From: Faecalibacterium duncaniae
GTDB taxonomy: Bacteria > Bacillota > Clostridia > Oscillospirales > Ruminococcaceae
Length of the DNA stretch: 64,000 nucleotides
Assembly: GCF_010509575.1 (NCBI RefSeq)
Contig: NZ_CP048437.1
Location: forward strand, 1,860,001 to 1,924,000
Direction: 5' to 3'
The notes under the pieces were generated by a model. It made no database searches. It was not told the origin of the DNA and was given only the letters and a program-made list of their open reading frames with translations. The position numbers and the translations under genes were made by a program. Positions within the stretch are counted from its first letter, which is position 1. Each line of letters opens with the position of its first letter. This document shows positions 6,966 through 15,541 of the stretch, in pieces.

Positions 6966-9041
6966 GTGCCGGACGTATTCATCGCGCTGGAGGAGGCAGC
7001 GGCTTTTGAGAGCGTCAGCTACAAGACTTTGACGCAACGCATCTATCGCAATCCTCAGCAGTACAAAACGAAGTCACAGGCCCGGGAGGGCGGCGGCAAG
7101 GATCAGGTGTTGATCTCGACAAGCTCCCTCTCGGCAAAGGCGCGGAAGGCATGGCGAGCCGCGCAGAAGGTGGAAGGGAGTGAGGTCATCATAGACAAGA
7201 GAGCACAGGAGGCCGTGCCGTGGTACGTCACCGCCGACCTGAACCAGTACACGGAGGCGAACAAGAAGCGCTTCTATGAGGCGGTAGAGCTGGCGGCACG
7301 GGTGCAGGACTTCATCGACTATGACGGCCCTGACCGCACGGGCTACGCCGAGCGGTACGCGCTGGGGCTGGGGATCAGCCCGCAGAGCCTGTACCGCTAC
7401 ATGAAGAACGTGCTGGAGGCGAACGCGTGGGCGCTGAAACTGGAGAAGGAAGACGGCAAGAGCCGGGACTACTTCCGGGCGCTGGCGCTGTGCCGGAAGC
7501 CAAAGGAGACGGGTACGTTCCCGAGCTTGACGGACGAGCAGAAGGCGATCATTGAGAACATCTGGTTCGACAAGCGGTTCGCGGCGAACCTCGGCACGAT
7601 CGAGATGCTCTATGAACGGTTTGAGCTGGAGGCGGAGCGGCGGGAGTGGGAGGAGTATCCCTCCATCAAGACGGTGGCCCGGTATATCAAGTTCCTCATG
7701 GGACAGCGGGGTGCGGAGTCTGCCCGGTTCCTCGCCGCCAATGGGACGCGGGAGTGGAAGAACAAGCGGATGATGAAGGGCAAGCGCGACGCGACGAGCC
7801 TTCAAGTCATGGAGTATGTTGTTGGCGACGAGCACACCTTCGACTTTTGGGTGCAGTGGACGGCCCCGAACGGCAAGATCAAGGCCGTGCGCCCGAAGCT
7901 GGTTGCGTGGCTGGATATGCGCTCCCGCGCTATCATCGGCGATGTAGCGTGCGTCAACGCCAATTCGCAGACGCTGAAGGAGTCGCTGGTCAAAATGATC
8001 TACAGCAATCCGGGCGGCGTTCCCCACATCCTGCACGTCGACAACGGCAAGGATTATACTGCCAAGGCCATGACCGGACAGAACCGCAAGCACCGCAAAA
8101 TCGACCTTGACTTCGCATTTGACTCGGAAACGGTCGGCTTCTATCAGAGCATCGGCATCCAAGAGGTCGGACGCTCGCTGCCGTATCAGCCTTGGGACAA
8201 ACCGATCGAACGCTTCTTCTCCACGGTCTGCTCGAAATTCTCCAAGTGGTTTGAGAGCTACACGGGCACGCTGACAGGCTCCAAGACCTACGCCAAGCGG
8301 CAGAAGGACATCGACCAGATGCTGGAGCGCGGGGAGCTGCTGACGATGGAGGAGTTCTTCGAAGTCTGGACGGAGTGGAAGAACACCAAGTATCACACCC
8401 GCAAGCATCGCGGCCTGAGCGACGCGGGCGAGAAATGGGTTACGCCGATCGAGATGTTCGAGAACGGCCCGCGCTATGAAAAGGCAGCTCCACCCCGAGA
8501 GTACGCGGCGATGCTGCTGATGAAGGCGGCGACCGCCCGCGTCACAAACCAAGGCATCAACAAGTTCGGCACACTCTACACGGACACGGAGCTCGCCTAC
8601 TACGTCAATCAGAAAGTCAACATCAAATGGGACATCGACGATGTCACCAAGCTCTATGTGTACGACATGGACGGCAAGAAGATCTGTGAGGCGGTGTCCG
8701 CCGAGCTGCTCGCCTTCGGCCCGCATTGTTCTCAGGCGGCACTGGAGAAGCATCTGCGAGATCAGAAACGAAACGAGCGAGAGGTCAGGGAGTATCTGGA
8801 GGAGCGAGTCCGCCCCTACGAGCTGCGGCTCGAGGACGGCGCAAGGCCCTCGGATGCAGTGGGCATGATCGACCTGACCATCAAGGCCACGCCGAGCCAG
8901 AAGCTGGTCTCCCTGCCCAAGGACAGAATGTTCCGGTCGGAACAGGCAAGCAAGGCGAGCCGGAAGAAGGTCACGGACGACACCTTCCTCAACGCCAAAG
9001 GCGACAAGGCGCTCTCCCTTTTGAGAGCGATGAACGAATAA
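6966..9041 (+). CDS. MuA-like DDE transposase
   Basis: This 691-residue protein catalyses strand cleavage and transfer at the phage ends during integration and replicative transposition. The catalytic triad is visible as D293 (TFDFWV), D359 (HVDNGKDY) and E415 (PIERFFSTV). Spacings of 66 and 56 match those of MuA (269, 336, 392) closely. An N-terminal helix-turn-helix (residues 1-50) and a DNA-binding region precede the RNase H-like core, and a Mu C-terminal-like beta domain and helical tail follow, as needed to bind the MuB-type partner. The start is a GTG at 6966 after GGAAGGGAGG; no in-frame ATG fits. The ATPase gene follows at 15 bp. Confidence 0.95.
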   Translation: MPDVFIALEEAAAFESVSYKTLTQRIYRNPQQYKTKSQAREGGGKDQVLISTSSLSAKARKAWRAAQKVEGSEVIIDKRAQEAVPWYVTADLNQYTEANKKRFYEAVELAARVQDFIDYDGPDRTGYAERYALGLGISPQSLYRYMKNVLEANAWALKLEKEDGKSRDYFRALALCRKPKETGTFPSLTDEQKAIIENIWFDKRFAANLGTIEMLYERFELEAERREWEEYPSIKTVARYIKFLMGQRGAESARFLAANGTREWKNKRMMKGKRDATSLQVMEYVVGDEHTFDFWVQWTAPNGKIKAVRPKLVAWLDMRSRAIIGDVACVNANSQTLKESLVKMIYSNPGGVPHILHVDNGKDYTAKAMTGQNRKHRKIDLDFAFDSETVGFYQSIGIQEVGRSLPYQPWDKPIERFFSTVCSKFSKWFESYTGTLTGSKTYAKRQKDIDQMLERGELLTMEEFFEVWTEWKNTKYHTRKHRGLSDAGEKWVTPIEMFENGPRYEKAAPPREYAAMLLMKAATARVTNQGINKFGTLYTDTELAYYVNQKVNIKWDIDDVTKLYVYDMDGKKICEAVSAELLAFGPHCSQAALEKHLRDQKRNEREVREYLEERVRPYELRLEDGARPSDAVGMIDLTIKATPSQKLVSLPKDRMFRSEQASKASRKKVTDDTFLNAKGDKALSLLRAMNE

Positions 9042-9056
9042 TAACGGAGGTACATC

Positions 9057-10037
9057 ATGGAAGTTACAGCAGCGGAGCGCACCGCAATCTACACCAACAT
9101 CAGCCCCCTCGCACAGCGCGTGAACAACTACATCCAGACGCAGCACTCAAGCATCGCGGCGGTCGCCAAGGACATCGGCTACAGCCGCACCACCGTCTCC
9201 CGGTATCTCACGGGCAAGTATGACAGTAACCCGAACGACCTTGAGAGCAAGCTGACGGACTTCCTCACCCGGCAGACGGGCGAGGCGGTCGACCTGACGA
9301 CGCCGTTGGCGAAGTCAGAGGGCAAGACGTGGCAGACGCCCGTATTCTTTGAGAGCCGGGACGCGAAGGCCGTGCTCGGTGTATGCCAGAGCTGTCAAGA
9401 GTACATTGGCCTCGGCATCGTAGTCGCCCGCAGTGGCTACGGCAAGACCTACGCCCTGCGGCAGTACGCGAAGCTCTCCCGCGTGGCCTACATCGAGTGC
9501 GACGACACCATGAGCAGCCGCGACCTTGTGGAGGCGATTGAACGGAGCATCGGGCTCCCAAACGGCTACGGCACGATCTGGCGCAGGGTGAACGGCATCC
9601 GGGAGTTCTTCAACACGAACAAGGGCTACCTGCTGATCATCGACGAGGCGGACAAGCTGGTGAGCAAGTACACACAGAAGAAAATGGAGATCCTGCGGGC
9701 GGTGTTCGATCAGAGCGACGTGGGTCTTGTGATTGCGGGCGAGCCGAAACTGGAGGCACAGATCAAGACCTACCTCGTGCGTATGGCGAACCGGGTGGAC
9801 TTCTACGCCTCGCTGCGGGGCCTCTCCCCCTCGGAGGTGGAGGGCTATCTCACGGACTTCCAGATCGAGCCGGAGGCGCTGGTGGAGTTGAAAGCGCGGG
9901 CGTGCAATATGCAGACCGGGTGCTTCCGACTGCTCGACCGCACGCTCTCTAACGTCCGACGCATCCTCAAGGAGACGGGCGAGGAGACGGTGACGGTGAA
10001 GACCATAGCACAGGCGTCGTCCATGATGATGCTTTGA
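9057..10037 (+). CDS. MuB-like AAA+ ATPase, transposition target-delivery protein
   Basis: The 326-residue protein binds target DNA in an ATP-dependent manner and activates the transposase. An N-terminal helix-turn-helix (residues 25-65, AVAKDIGYSRTTVSRYLTG) is followed by an AAA+ core with Walker A ARSGYGKT (K130) and Walker B LLIIDEAD (D196), and a C-terminal helical domain. This matches the domain order of MuB and of the AAA_22 transposition proteins. The gene sits immediately after the transposase with GGAGG before its ATG. In Mu it also gives target immunity, expected but not provable here. Confidence 0.92.
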   Translation: MEVTAAERTAIYTNISPLAQRVNNYIQTQHSSIAAVAKDIGYSRTTVSRYLTGKYDSNPNDLESKLTDFLTRQTGEAVDLTTPLAKSEGKTWQTPVFFESRDAKAVLGVCQSCQEYIGLGIVVARSGYGKTYALRQYAKLSRVAYIECDDTMSSRDLVEAIERSIGLPNGYGTIWRRVNGIREFFNTNKGYLLIIDEADKLVSKYTQKKMEILRAVFDQSDVGLVIAGEPKLEAQIKTYLVRMANRVDFYASLRGLSPSEVEGYLTDFQIEPEALVELKARACNMQTGCFRLLDRTLSNVRRILKETGEETVTVKTIAQASSMMML

Positions 10038-10052
10038 GGAGGGACAGCAAAT

Positions 10053-10247
10053 ATGAGAATAGAACGCATCAGCGGAGCGATCCTCATCCTGCTCTCCGGC
10101 GTGCTGCTCCTGATGGCGGCCTACGGCGGGACGCCGGAGAATCGGGACGCGACGGCGATCCTCCTGACGCTGCCGATGGGTCTTGTGACCCTGTTCGCCG
10201 AGACCCCGGAGCGCGGCAAGCGCACCAAGCGAGACTACCGGGCGTAA
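10053..10247 (+). CDS. Small two-helix membrane protein
   Basis: A 64-residue product with two predicted transmembrane helices (residues 8-24, GAILILLSGVLLLMAAY, and 34-50) and a basic C-terminal tail. GGAGGGACAGC lies upstream. It sits between the MuB-like gene and gam, where Mu carries small accessory genes such as kil. A Kil-like or signalling role is possible but unsupported by sequence. Confidence 0.6.
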   Translation: MRIERISGAILILLSGVLLLMAAYGGTPENRDATAILLTLPMGLVTLFAETPERGKRTKRDYRA

Positions 10248-10284
10248 AGCCCGCAACATTAACAAATTGAAAGGAGCCGCAAAC

Positions 10285-10806
10285 ATGGCAAGGAAACGAG
10301 TAGTCGAGGCCCCGAGCCTCCATTCATGGGAGGACGTGAACGACGCCCTCCGTCAGATCGCCGAGGCGCAGATCGCGCTGGGCGAGATCCAGAGCGATAT
10401 GCAGAAGCAAATCTTAGGGGCGCAGAAGGTCGCCGAGGAGCAGAGCAAGCCGCTCAACGACAACGTGGCCAAGCTGGAGCGCGAGATCAAGAGCTTCGTC
10501 ACCGACCACAGGGACGAGATGGGCAAGACGAAGTCGGTGGTGCTGACGTTCGGCGAGGTAGGCTTCCGGCTCTCCACATCCGTCTCGCTGCCCCGGGCGA
10601 AGGAGAAGCTGGAGGAGATCATCCGCCGTCTCAAGTCCCGCCAGATGACGGACTGCATCGTGGTGGAAGAGAAGGTCAGCAAGGAGGCTCTGAAGAAGTA
10701 CGGTGAGGACACGGTGAACGCCGTGGGCGCAACGTGGAAACAGAGCGACGTGTTCGGCTATGAGGTGAACATCGCCAAGCTGGAGCAGATCAAGGCGGGC
10801 AACTGA
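10285..10806 (+). CDS. gam: Gam-like host-nuclease inhibitor
   Basis: Mu Gam binds DNA ends non-specifically and protects them from host exonucleases; it is related to eukaryotic Ku. The 173-residue protein has the expected long N-terminal helices with heptads (residues 15-75), then the beta segment KSVVLTFGEVGFRLSTSVSL and helical C-terminal part. The start at 10285 follows AAAGGAGCCGCAAAC. Length and placement soon after the transposition genes match Mu gam. Confidence 0.9.
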   Translation: MARKRVVEAPSLHSWEDVNDALRQIAEAQIALGEIQSDMQKQILGAQKVAEEQSKPLNDNVAKLEREIKSFVTDHRDEMGKTKSVVLTFGEVGFRLSTSVSLPRAKEKLEEIIRRLKSRQMTDCIVVEEKVSKEALKKYGEDTVNAVGATWKQSDVFGYEVNIAKLEQIKAGN

Positions 10807-10823
10807 GGAAGGGGGCTCACGGA

Positions 10824-11273
10824 ATGACAGCAGCAAGGACTGGGCGCAAACAGCCCTCCATCCGCACGCTGTGGGCGATCGCGAAGTCGCCGGAGCTGCA
10901 CCTCACGGACGAAGACCTGCACGCGGTTGTCTACCGCGAGACAGGCAAGGAGTCCATGAAGATGCTGACGCAGGGCGAGGTCAACACTGTTGCCCGCGTG
11001 CTGCAGAACATGAAGGACAGTGTGAGTCGGAGTGTGCGGGACAAGCGCACGGACACGGGCGGCGACATCCGCACCACCGCGCAGCGCCGGAAGATCTACG
11101 CGCTGTGCGAGGCGCTGGGCTGGAATGACGACCCGCGCCGCATTCAAGGCTTCGTCAAGCGCGTGGCCCATGTCGACCGCATCGAATGGCTGAACATGGC
11201 GCAATGCGAGAAGGTCATCGAAGGGCTCAAGGCAATCCTCGCACGGCAGCGCCGGAAGGAGGCGGAGCTGTGA
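10824..11273 (+). CDS. gemA: GemA-like regulatory protein (Mu gp16, DUF1018)
   Basis: The 149-residue protein shows the GemA pattern: an N-terminal IRTLWAIAKSPELHLTDEDLH, a middle segment around GKESMKMLTQGEV, and a C-terminal domain with RRKIYALCEALGW. In Mu, GemA is reported to change host gene expression and DNA supercoiling during early growth. It is followed by a gene whose GTG start overlaps its TGA. Family assignment is firm, cellular role is known only for Mu. Confidence 0.85.
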   Translation: MTAARTGRKQPSIRTLWAIAKSPELHLTDEDLHAVVYRETGKESMKMLTQGEVNTVARVLQNMKDSVSRSVRDKRTDTGGDIRTTAQRRKIYALCEALGWNDDPRRIQGFVKRVAHVDRIEWLNMAQCEKVIEGLKAILARQRRKEAEL

Positions 11274-11632
11274 TAGAGGAACGAGCGATCCTCGCGGCGC
11301 TGGAACGCATAGCGCGGATGCAGGACAGCATCCGCAGCGGCATGGACATCTGCAGGGACACGGGGCTTGTGTTCCTGCGGGTCTACTATGAACAACTCCC
11401 TCCCAATGTTGCCCGCCGCCTGACAGAGCTACACGCAGAGGACATGGCGGAGATCCCTCGCGCAACCTCCACGGAGGGTACGGCGCAGGATCGGCAGCGC
11501 CTTGGCGAGAAGCTGGCGAGCGACGCAGCCACCGCACAGGTCATGCGGGCGATGAATGTCTACCGCGCAAGGCTCGGCTACGGCCCGCAGGAGGGCGGAG
11601 ACGGCGCGGAAGCAGCGGGAGGTGATATGTAA
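11270..11632 (+). CDS. Middle-region phage protein, unknown
   Basis: The 120-residue protein begins at a GTG (11270) overlapping the gemA stop by four bases, with GGAAGGAGG ahead of it. It is mostly helical: residues 5-65 form amphipathic helices, then an Ala/Thr-rich segment and a short Gly/Glu-rich tail. No motif is recognised. The overlap and one-base stop/start with the next gene point to coupled translation of gemA, this gene and its successor. Confidence 0.6.
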   Translation: MIEERAILAALERIARMQDSIRSGMDICRDTGLVFLRVYYEQLPPNVARRLTELHAEDMAEIPRATSTEGTAQDRQRLGEKLASDAATAQVMRAMNVYRARLGYGPQEGGDGAEAAGGDM

Positions 11633-12006
11633 TGCCAAAGGGGAAGAAACGCCTCACGCAGCGGGAGAAGGCCGAGCGTGCGGCGATCAAGAAGCAGCTC
11701 CAAGCGGACGGCGTTCTCCCACCTGATAAGCCCCGGCTCAACCGCAAGAAGTTCGCCCGGGAGGTGTGGGAGGATTTCAGCGAGATGGATGTCTACACCG
11801 CAGATTTCTACCTCCGCAAGGCGATCATGGCAACGGTGGGGCCGGAGCTGCACGAAGTGACATCGGAGCAGGTTGGCATCCTGAAGCTGATGAAGCTGGC
11901 GGTGGAGACCGATCGGTTCATGCAGCAACTCAAAAAAGAGGGGCGCGAGCAATACAGCATCGGGGAGTATGTCGAGAAGGTCTACAACCCGGTCATGAAT
12001 TTATAG
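11632..12006 (+). CDS. Basic phage protein, unknown
   Basis: A 124-residue protein whose Lys/Arg-rich start (MPKGKKRLTQREKAERAAIK) suggests nucleic-acid contact, followed by helical segments ending in SIGEYVEKVYNPVMNL. The ATG shares one base with the previous stop. It lies just before the endolysin gene. I do not recognise the family. Confidence 0.6.
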   Translation: MPKGKKRLTQREKAERAAIKKQLQADGVLPPDKPRLNRKKFAREVWEDFSEMDVYTADFYLRKAIMATVGPELHEVTSEQVGILKLMKLAVETDRFMQQLKKEGREQYSIGEYVEKVYNPVMNL

Positions 12007-12019
12007 GAGGATTCACATC

Positions 12020-13396
12020 ATGGCAAAATTGACACCAGACGCGACGAGGACGGAGCATGGCCTCGTCATCAACGAGAAGATCATCCCGTGGGGCGCGGTC
12101 TGGCCCAAGGACTCCGGCGCGTACAAGAAGGGCACACAGTACAAGGCCGACCGTCTGCTCTCGGGCGGCACGGGCAAGGTCAAGGGCGTGACCATCCACA
12201 ACACTGCCGACCTGAAGAACGTGGAGGAGGACGCCGAGCAGTACACCCGTGCGACGTGGCCTAACGGCAACATGAACGACGCCCGCGTCCACTACTACGT
12301 CGACGACATCAACGCATGGCAGAACCTGAGAGAGGACGAGGTGGGCTGGCACGCGGGCGATGGCCGGAAGGCCACGGGCGGCAACGAGACGACGCTCTCC
12401 ATCGAGATCATCATGGACGGCACGGGCAGCAAGGAAGACCGCAAGGCTGAGGAGAACGGCGTACTGCTGGCGGCGCTGCTGCTGAAGAAGCACGGCTTGA
12501 GCGTGAACGAGCTGTACACGCACAACCACTGGATGGGCCACCCGGACTCCATCGTGCAGGGCGCGAGGAAGAACTGCCCGCTGTACATCCTGCCTCATTG
12601 GGCGCAGTTCAAGCAGAAGGTCGCCGCGAAGCTCGCGGAGCTGAACGGCGGCGCGACCACCACGGAGACGGGCAAGACGGAGATCATGGGCAAGGCCAAG
12701 GCGAGCGCGCAGCAGATGGCGCTGTTCGCCCGATCCAAGAACGCGGAGCCGCAGCTCCCGGCGTGCTCGCTGGAGCAGCTGGCGCAGTTCTTCCTCGAAG
12801 AGGGCGAGGCCGAGGGCGTGCGCGGCGACGTCGCCTTTGCGCAGAGCCTCCACGAGACGGGCTTTTTCAAGTACGGCGGCATCGTGCTCCCCACGCAGAA
12901 CAACTATGCGGGCATTGGGGCGCTGAACGGCAACGCCAAAGGACAGGCGGCGACCTTCCCCGACCCGCGCACGGGCGTCCGGGCGCAGATCCAGCACCTG
13001 AAGGCATACGCCTCCAAGGCGGCGCTCGTGAACGGGTGCGTCGACCCGCGCTTCTCCCTCGTGACACGGGGCTCGGCGCAGTATGTGGAATGGCTGGGCG
13101 CAAGCGACAACCCCAACGGCAAGGGCTGGGCCGTACCGGGCAAGGGCTACGGCAGCAAGATCGTCGCCCTGTTAGGTCAGATCATGGCGTTCGAGGTGCC
13201 GCAGCCGTCCACGCCGAGCGAGCCGGAGGAGCAGGAGCCGGAGTTCCCGGCGTATCAGTTAGAGGGGCTTGAAACGCTCGTGGAGGCTGACGTCATCAAC
13301 TCCCCCGAGTTCTGGCGGCAGAAGTTCGGCGAGCAGGTGACGGTCGGCGAGTTGTTCGGCATCTTGGGGAAGCTCTTCACGAAAGCAAGCGAGTAA
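12020..13396 (+). CDS. Bifunctional endolysin: amidase plus glucosaminidase
   Basis: The 458-residue lysin should cut peptidoglycan at two bonds. Residues 50-205 form an N-acetylmuramoyl-L-alanine amidase (Amidase_2 fold) with zinc-site signs VTIHNTAD (H60), the loop VGWHAGDG and a later NHWMGHPDS. Residues 245-395 resemble a glucosaminidase (FlgJ/LytD type), with AFAQSLHETGFFKYGG holding the probable catalytic Glu, NNYAGIGALNG and a tail YGSKIVALL. An acidic Pro/Glu linker and a short C-terminal helical domain follow. No signal peptide is seen, so release depends on the holins. Unusually the lysin precedes the Mor-like activator and is separated from the holins by a strong hairpin. Confidence 0.9.
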   Translation: MAKLTPDATRTEHGLVINEKIIPWGAVWPKDSGAYKKGTQYKADRLLSGGTGKVKGVTIHNTADLKNVEEDAEQYTRATWPNGNMNDARVHYYVDDINAWQNLREDEVGWHAGDGRKATGGNETTLSIEIIMDGTGSKEDRKAEENGVLLAALLLKKHGLSVNELYTHNHWMGHPDSIVQGARKNCPLYILPHWAQFKQKVAAKLAELNGGATTTETGKTEIMGKAKASAQQMALFARSKNAEPQLPACSLEQLAQFFLEEGEAEGVRGDVAFAQSLHETGFFKYGGIVLPTQNNYAGIGALNGNAKGQAATFPDPRTGVRAQIQHLKAYASKAALVNGCVDPRFSLVTRGSAQYVEWLGASDNPNGKGWAVPGKGYGSKIVALLGQIMAFEVPQPSTPSEPEEQEPEFPAYQLEGLETLVEADVINSPEFWRQKFGEQVTVGELFGILGKLFTKASE

Positions 13397-13414
13397 GGAC
13401 ACGGAGGGCGGGAC

Positions 13415-13744
13415 ATGGAAGACCTCGTAAAGGAGCTGACGATCGACATGGTTCCTGACGGCGACAACCGCATCATCGCAGAGACGATCGGCGTCGAGAA
13501 CTACTACAAGCTGTGCTCGGTCGTCGGCGGCTCGACCATCTACCTCCAGAAGCCGGAGAGTGTCCTTCGCCCCGTCCGAGACGCTCACATCAAAGCGGAG
13601 TTCAACGGCTACAACCACCCCGAGCTCGCCCGCAAGTACGGCGTGACGGAGCGGTGGGTGCGGCAGCTCTGCGGCGAGGGGAAGCTGGAGGGACAGATGA
13701 GCCTTCTCGACTACGGCGACGAGCCGGAAAACACTACGTTCTAA
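13415..13744 (+). CDS. Mor-like transcription activator
   Basis: The 109-residue protein matches the Mor/C activator family of Mu-like phages: an N-terminal dimerisation part with GVENYYKLCSVVGGSTIYLQ and a C-terminal helix-turn-helix, ELARKYGVTERWVRQLC (about residues 70-86). In Mu, Mor turns on the middle promoter and C the late promoters. Only this member is visible here, so it may switch on the late operon itself. It is the last gene before a strong hairpin, where the transcription programme is expected to change. Confidence 0.85.
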   Translation: MEDLVKELTIDMVPDGDNRIIAETIGVENYYKLCSVVGGSTIYLQKPESVLRPVRDAHIKAEFNGYNHPELARKYGVTERWVRQLCGEGKLEGQMSLLDYGDEPENTTF

Positions 13745-13795
13745 GACAACATTTCTAAGAAGCAGTACATATATAAGGTTCCTGAAAGGGACGGT

Positions 13796-13832
13796 AAAAT
13801 AAGACTATGAGCATAGCTCATAGTCTTATTTT
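13796..13832. terminator. Strong bidirectional hairpin closing the early/middle operon
   Basis: A near-perfect dyad with a 12-bp core AAGACTATGAGC/GCTCATAGTCTT (13801-13827), loop ATA, is extended by A and T runs on both sides and followed by ATTTTT. It lies between the Mor-like gene and the holin gene. It fits an intrinsic terminator; a late promoter must lie nearby, for which TATATA around 13775 is a weak candidate. Confidence 0.8.
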
Positions 13833-13856
13833 TATATCCAAAGGAGGACACCAAAC

Positions 13857-14345
13857 ATGAGCATGGAGATCATCCAGAGCGCGGCGACCGAGCTGCTGGT
13901 CAACGTTGCGCTCGCCGTGCTGGCCCTCGCCGGGGCCTACGCGGTCTACTACATCCGGCTCGGCACATCCAAGCTGAAGGCGCAGACCGCGCAGATCGAG
14001 GACGCATCCACCCGCAAGGTGCTGGACGACGCCTTGGAGGACGTTGCGAACCTCGCCACGCTGTCGGTGGGCGCAATGGAGCAGACCACGGCAAAGGCGC
14101 TGCGCGAGGCGGTCAAGGGCGGCAAGGCAAGCCGCGAGGAGCTGGTCGCGCTGGGCAAACAGGTCTTTGACGAGGTCAAGGCGTCGATCGCGCCGGAGGC
14201 GCAGCGGGTCATCACGAAGAACCTCGGCAGCTTCGACGAGTATTTGACGAAGTGCATCGAGGCCGCTGTGCTGGAGATCAAGCAGAACGAGCCGTACATC
14301 ACCCTCCCGGAGAGTGCGCTCATCGAAGGCGAAGCGGAACGGTAA
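13857..14345 (+). CDS. Phage holin, LLH family
   Basis: The 162-residue protein has an N-terminal transmembrane helix (about residues 12-33, ELLVNVALAVLALAGAYAVYY) and a long helical, largely soluble remainder. This is the pattern of LLH-type holins, which form membrane lesions that release the endolysin. AAAGGAGGACACCAAAC precedes the ATG. It is the first gene after the terminator and so the first late gene. Confidence 0.75.
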   Translation: MSMEIIQSAATELLVNVALAVLALAGAYAVYYIRLGTSKLKAQTAQIEDASTRKVLDDALEDVANLATLSVGAMEQTTAKALREAVKGGKASREELVALGKQVFDEVKASIAPEAQRVITKNLGSFDEYLTKCIEAAVLEIKQNEPYITLPESALIEGEAER

Positions 14346-14357
14346 GGAGGGCGGCAC

Positions 14358-14648
14358 ATGGACGTCTCTCAGATCACCGCCCTCATCGGCGCGGCGGCGT
14401 CGCTGCTGTGCACCGTCGTCGTCGGGGCGCTCACCTTCTTTATGAAGAAGACGCTCGCCAGTCTTGAAGAGGCGGACAAGCGGAACGCCGAGGACATCAA
14501 GACGCTGGACAAGAACCTCAACGACCTGAAGGCAGACCTCCCCCTGATCTATGTGACGCGGGAGGACTACATTCGGGTCATGAACAGGGTCGAGGACAAG
14601 CTCGACCAAATCCTCTACGGAGGCAAAGCCAAAGGAAAGGAGGAGTGA
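14358..14648 (+). CDS. Small membrane-anchored coiled-coil protein (Mu gp25-like, DUF2730 type)
   Basis: A 96-residue protein with one N-terminal transmembrane helix (residues 7-29, ALIGAAASLLCTVVVGALTF) and a coiled-coil tail (LEEADKRNAEDIKTLDKNLN). Its size, topology and place between the holin and the terminase genes match Mu gp25. It may help lysis, as XhlA-type proteins do, or be a spanin-like partner; the sequence does not decide. Confidence 0.6.
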   Translation: MDVSQITALIGAAASLLCTVVVGALTFFMKKTLASLEEADKRNAEDIKTLDKNLNDLKADLPLIYVTREDYIRVMNRVEDKLDQILYGGKAKGKEE

Positions 14649-14652
14649 CCTC

Positions 14653-14976
14653 ATGGCAATCCTTGACGAGCTGACCGAGCAGGAGGTCAGCAAGAACAAA
14701 GCAATCCGGGGCTACATCGTCCGAGCCCTCGCAAAAGGCAGTCAGAACGCCTTGCTCGTCCGTCAGATCACAAACGCCCTCGTCGCTGACGGCCTGATCT
14801 ACTCGCCGGACATTTCAAAGCCGATCGAGTATCTGCAGGAGGCGGGTTATGTGACCTTCACCGACCGATCGGTGAACGCCTACAACGCCTACCGCAAGGA
14901 CTCCATCATCAAGCTCACCCGCAAGGGCGTCGATCTCGTCGAGGGCACGATCAACGACCCGGGCATCGATGTCTAA
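14653..14976 (+). CDS. Winged-helix phage protein at the Mu gp26 position
   Basis: The 107-residue protein looks like a winged helix: helices around ALLVRQITNALVADGLIYSP, then IEYLQEAGYVTFTDRSV as recognition helix and wing, and a last strand IIKLTRKGVDLVEG. In Mu the same position holds gp26. It probably binds DNA or the packaging machinery. Its stop overlaps the small terminase gene by 8 bp. Confidence 0.6.
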   Translation: MAILDELTEQEVSKNKAIRGYIVRALAKGSQNALLVRQITNALVADGLIYSPDISKPIEYLQEAGYVTFTDRSVNAYNAYRKDSIIKLTRKGVDLVEGTINDPGIDV

Positions 14977-15541
14977 GGCGGAGCGACGGAGGACGCGGGT
15001 CAGCTCGACGATCGACAAGCTCCCGGACGATATTAAGGGGCAACTCGACGTCCGGCTTGCGGACACCTCCAACACCTATGAAGAACTGGCGGCATGGCTC
15101 AAGACTGAAGGCTACGAGATCAGTAAGTCAGCGATCGGGCGCTATGCGATCCGCACCACACAGGCGGCGCAGCGCGTAGCGCAGACCATCCAGCGCACTC
15201 AGGCGATCGCTCAAGCGGTGGAGGCCCACCCCGACCTCGACTACACGAAGGCGGCGTCGATGGTGCTCATGGACGGGCTTATGCAGCGAGTCAGCACCGC
15301 TGAGGATGACTTTCAGGAAATGCCGCTGGATAAGGCGGGGCGACTCATCGCAAGCCTCGCCCGGAACGCCACCTACGAAAAGCGCGTCCGGCAGGACATG
15401 AAGAAAAAAGCTGAGCTTGCCTTCGAACAGATGGAGACGGAGCTCATGGCGGCAATCAAGCAGCACCCTGAGCTTGCTGGCGAGCTTCACGACGTGCTGG
15501 AGCGTGCAAGAGAGAAGGTGCTGGCAGATGGCGAAGATTGA
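14969..15541 (+). CDS. Small terminase subunit (Mu gp27-like, DUF3486)
   Basis: The 190-residue protein shows the DUF3486 pattern: a basic start, SSTIDKLPDDIKGQLDVRL, and a helix-turn-helix TYEELAAWLKTEGYEISKSA (residues 31-50), followed by long helices. In Mu-like phages this family is the DNA-recognition subunit for headful packaging. Its 3' end overlaps the large terminase start by 14 bp, as expected for subunits made in fixed proportion. Confidence 0.85.
   Translation: MSKAERRRTRVSSTIDKLPDDIKGQLDVRLADTSNTYEELAAWLKTEGYEISKSAIGRYAIRTTQAAQRVAQTIQRTQAIAQAVEAHPDLDYTKAASMVLMDGLMQRVSTAEDDFQEMPLDKAGRLIASLARNATYEKRVRQDMKKKAELAFEQMETELMAAIKQHPELAGELHDVLERAREKVLADGED

Noticed and set aside
7074..9146. 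A 690-codon open frame on the minus strand
   Set aside because: It is the antisense of the transposase gene; high GC keeps the opposite frame open, and it has no ribosome site or recognisable motif.
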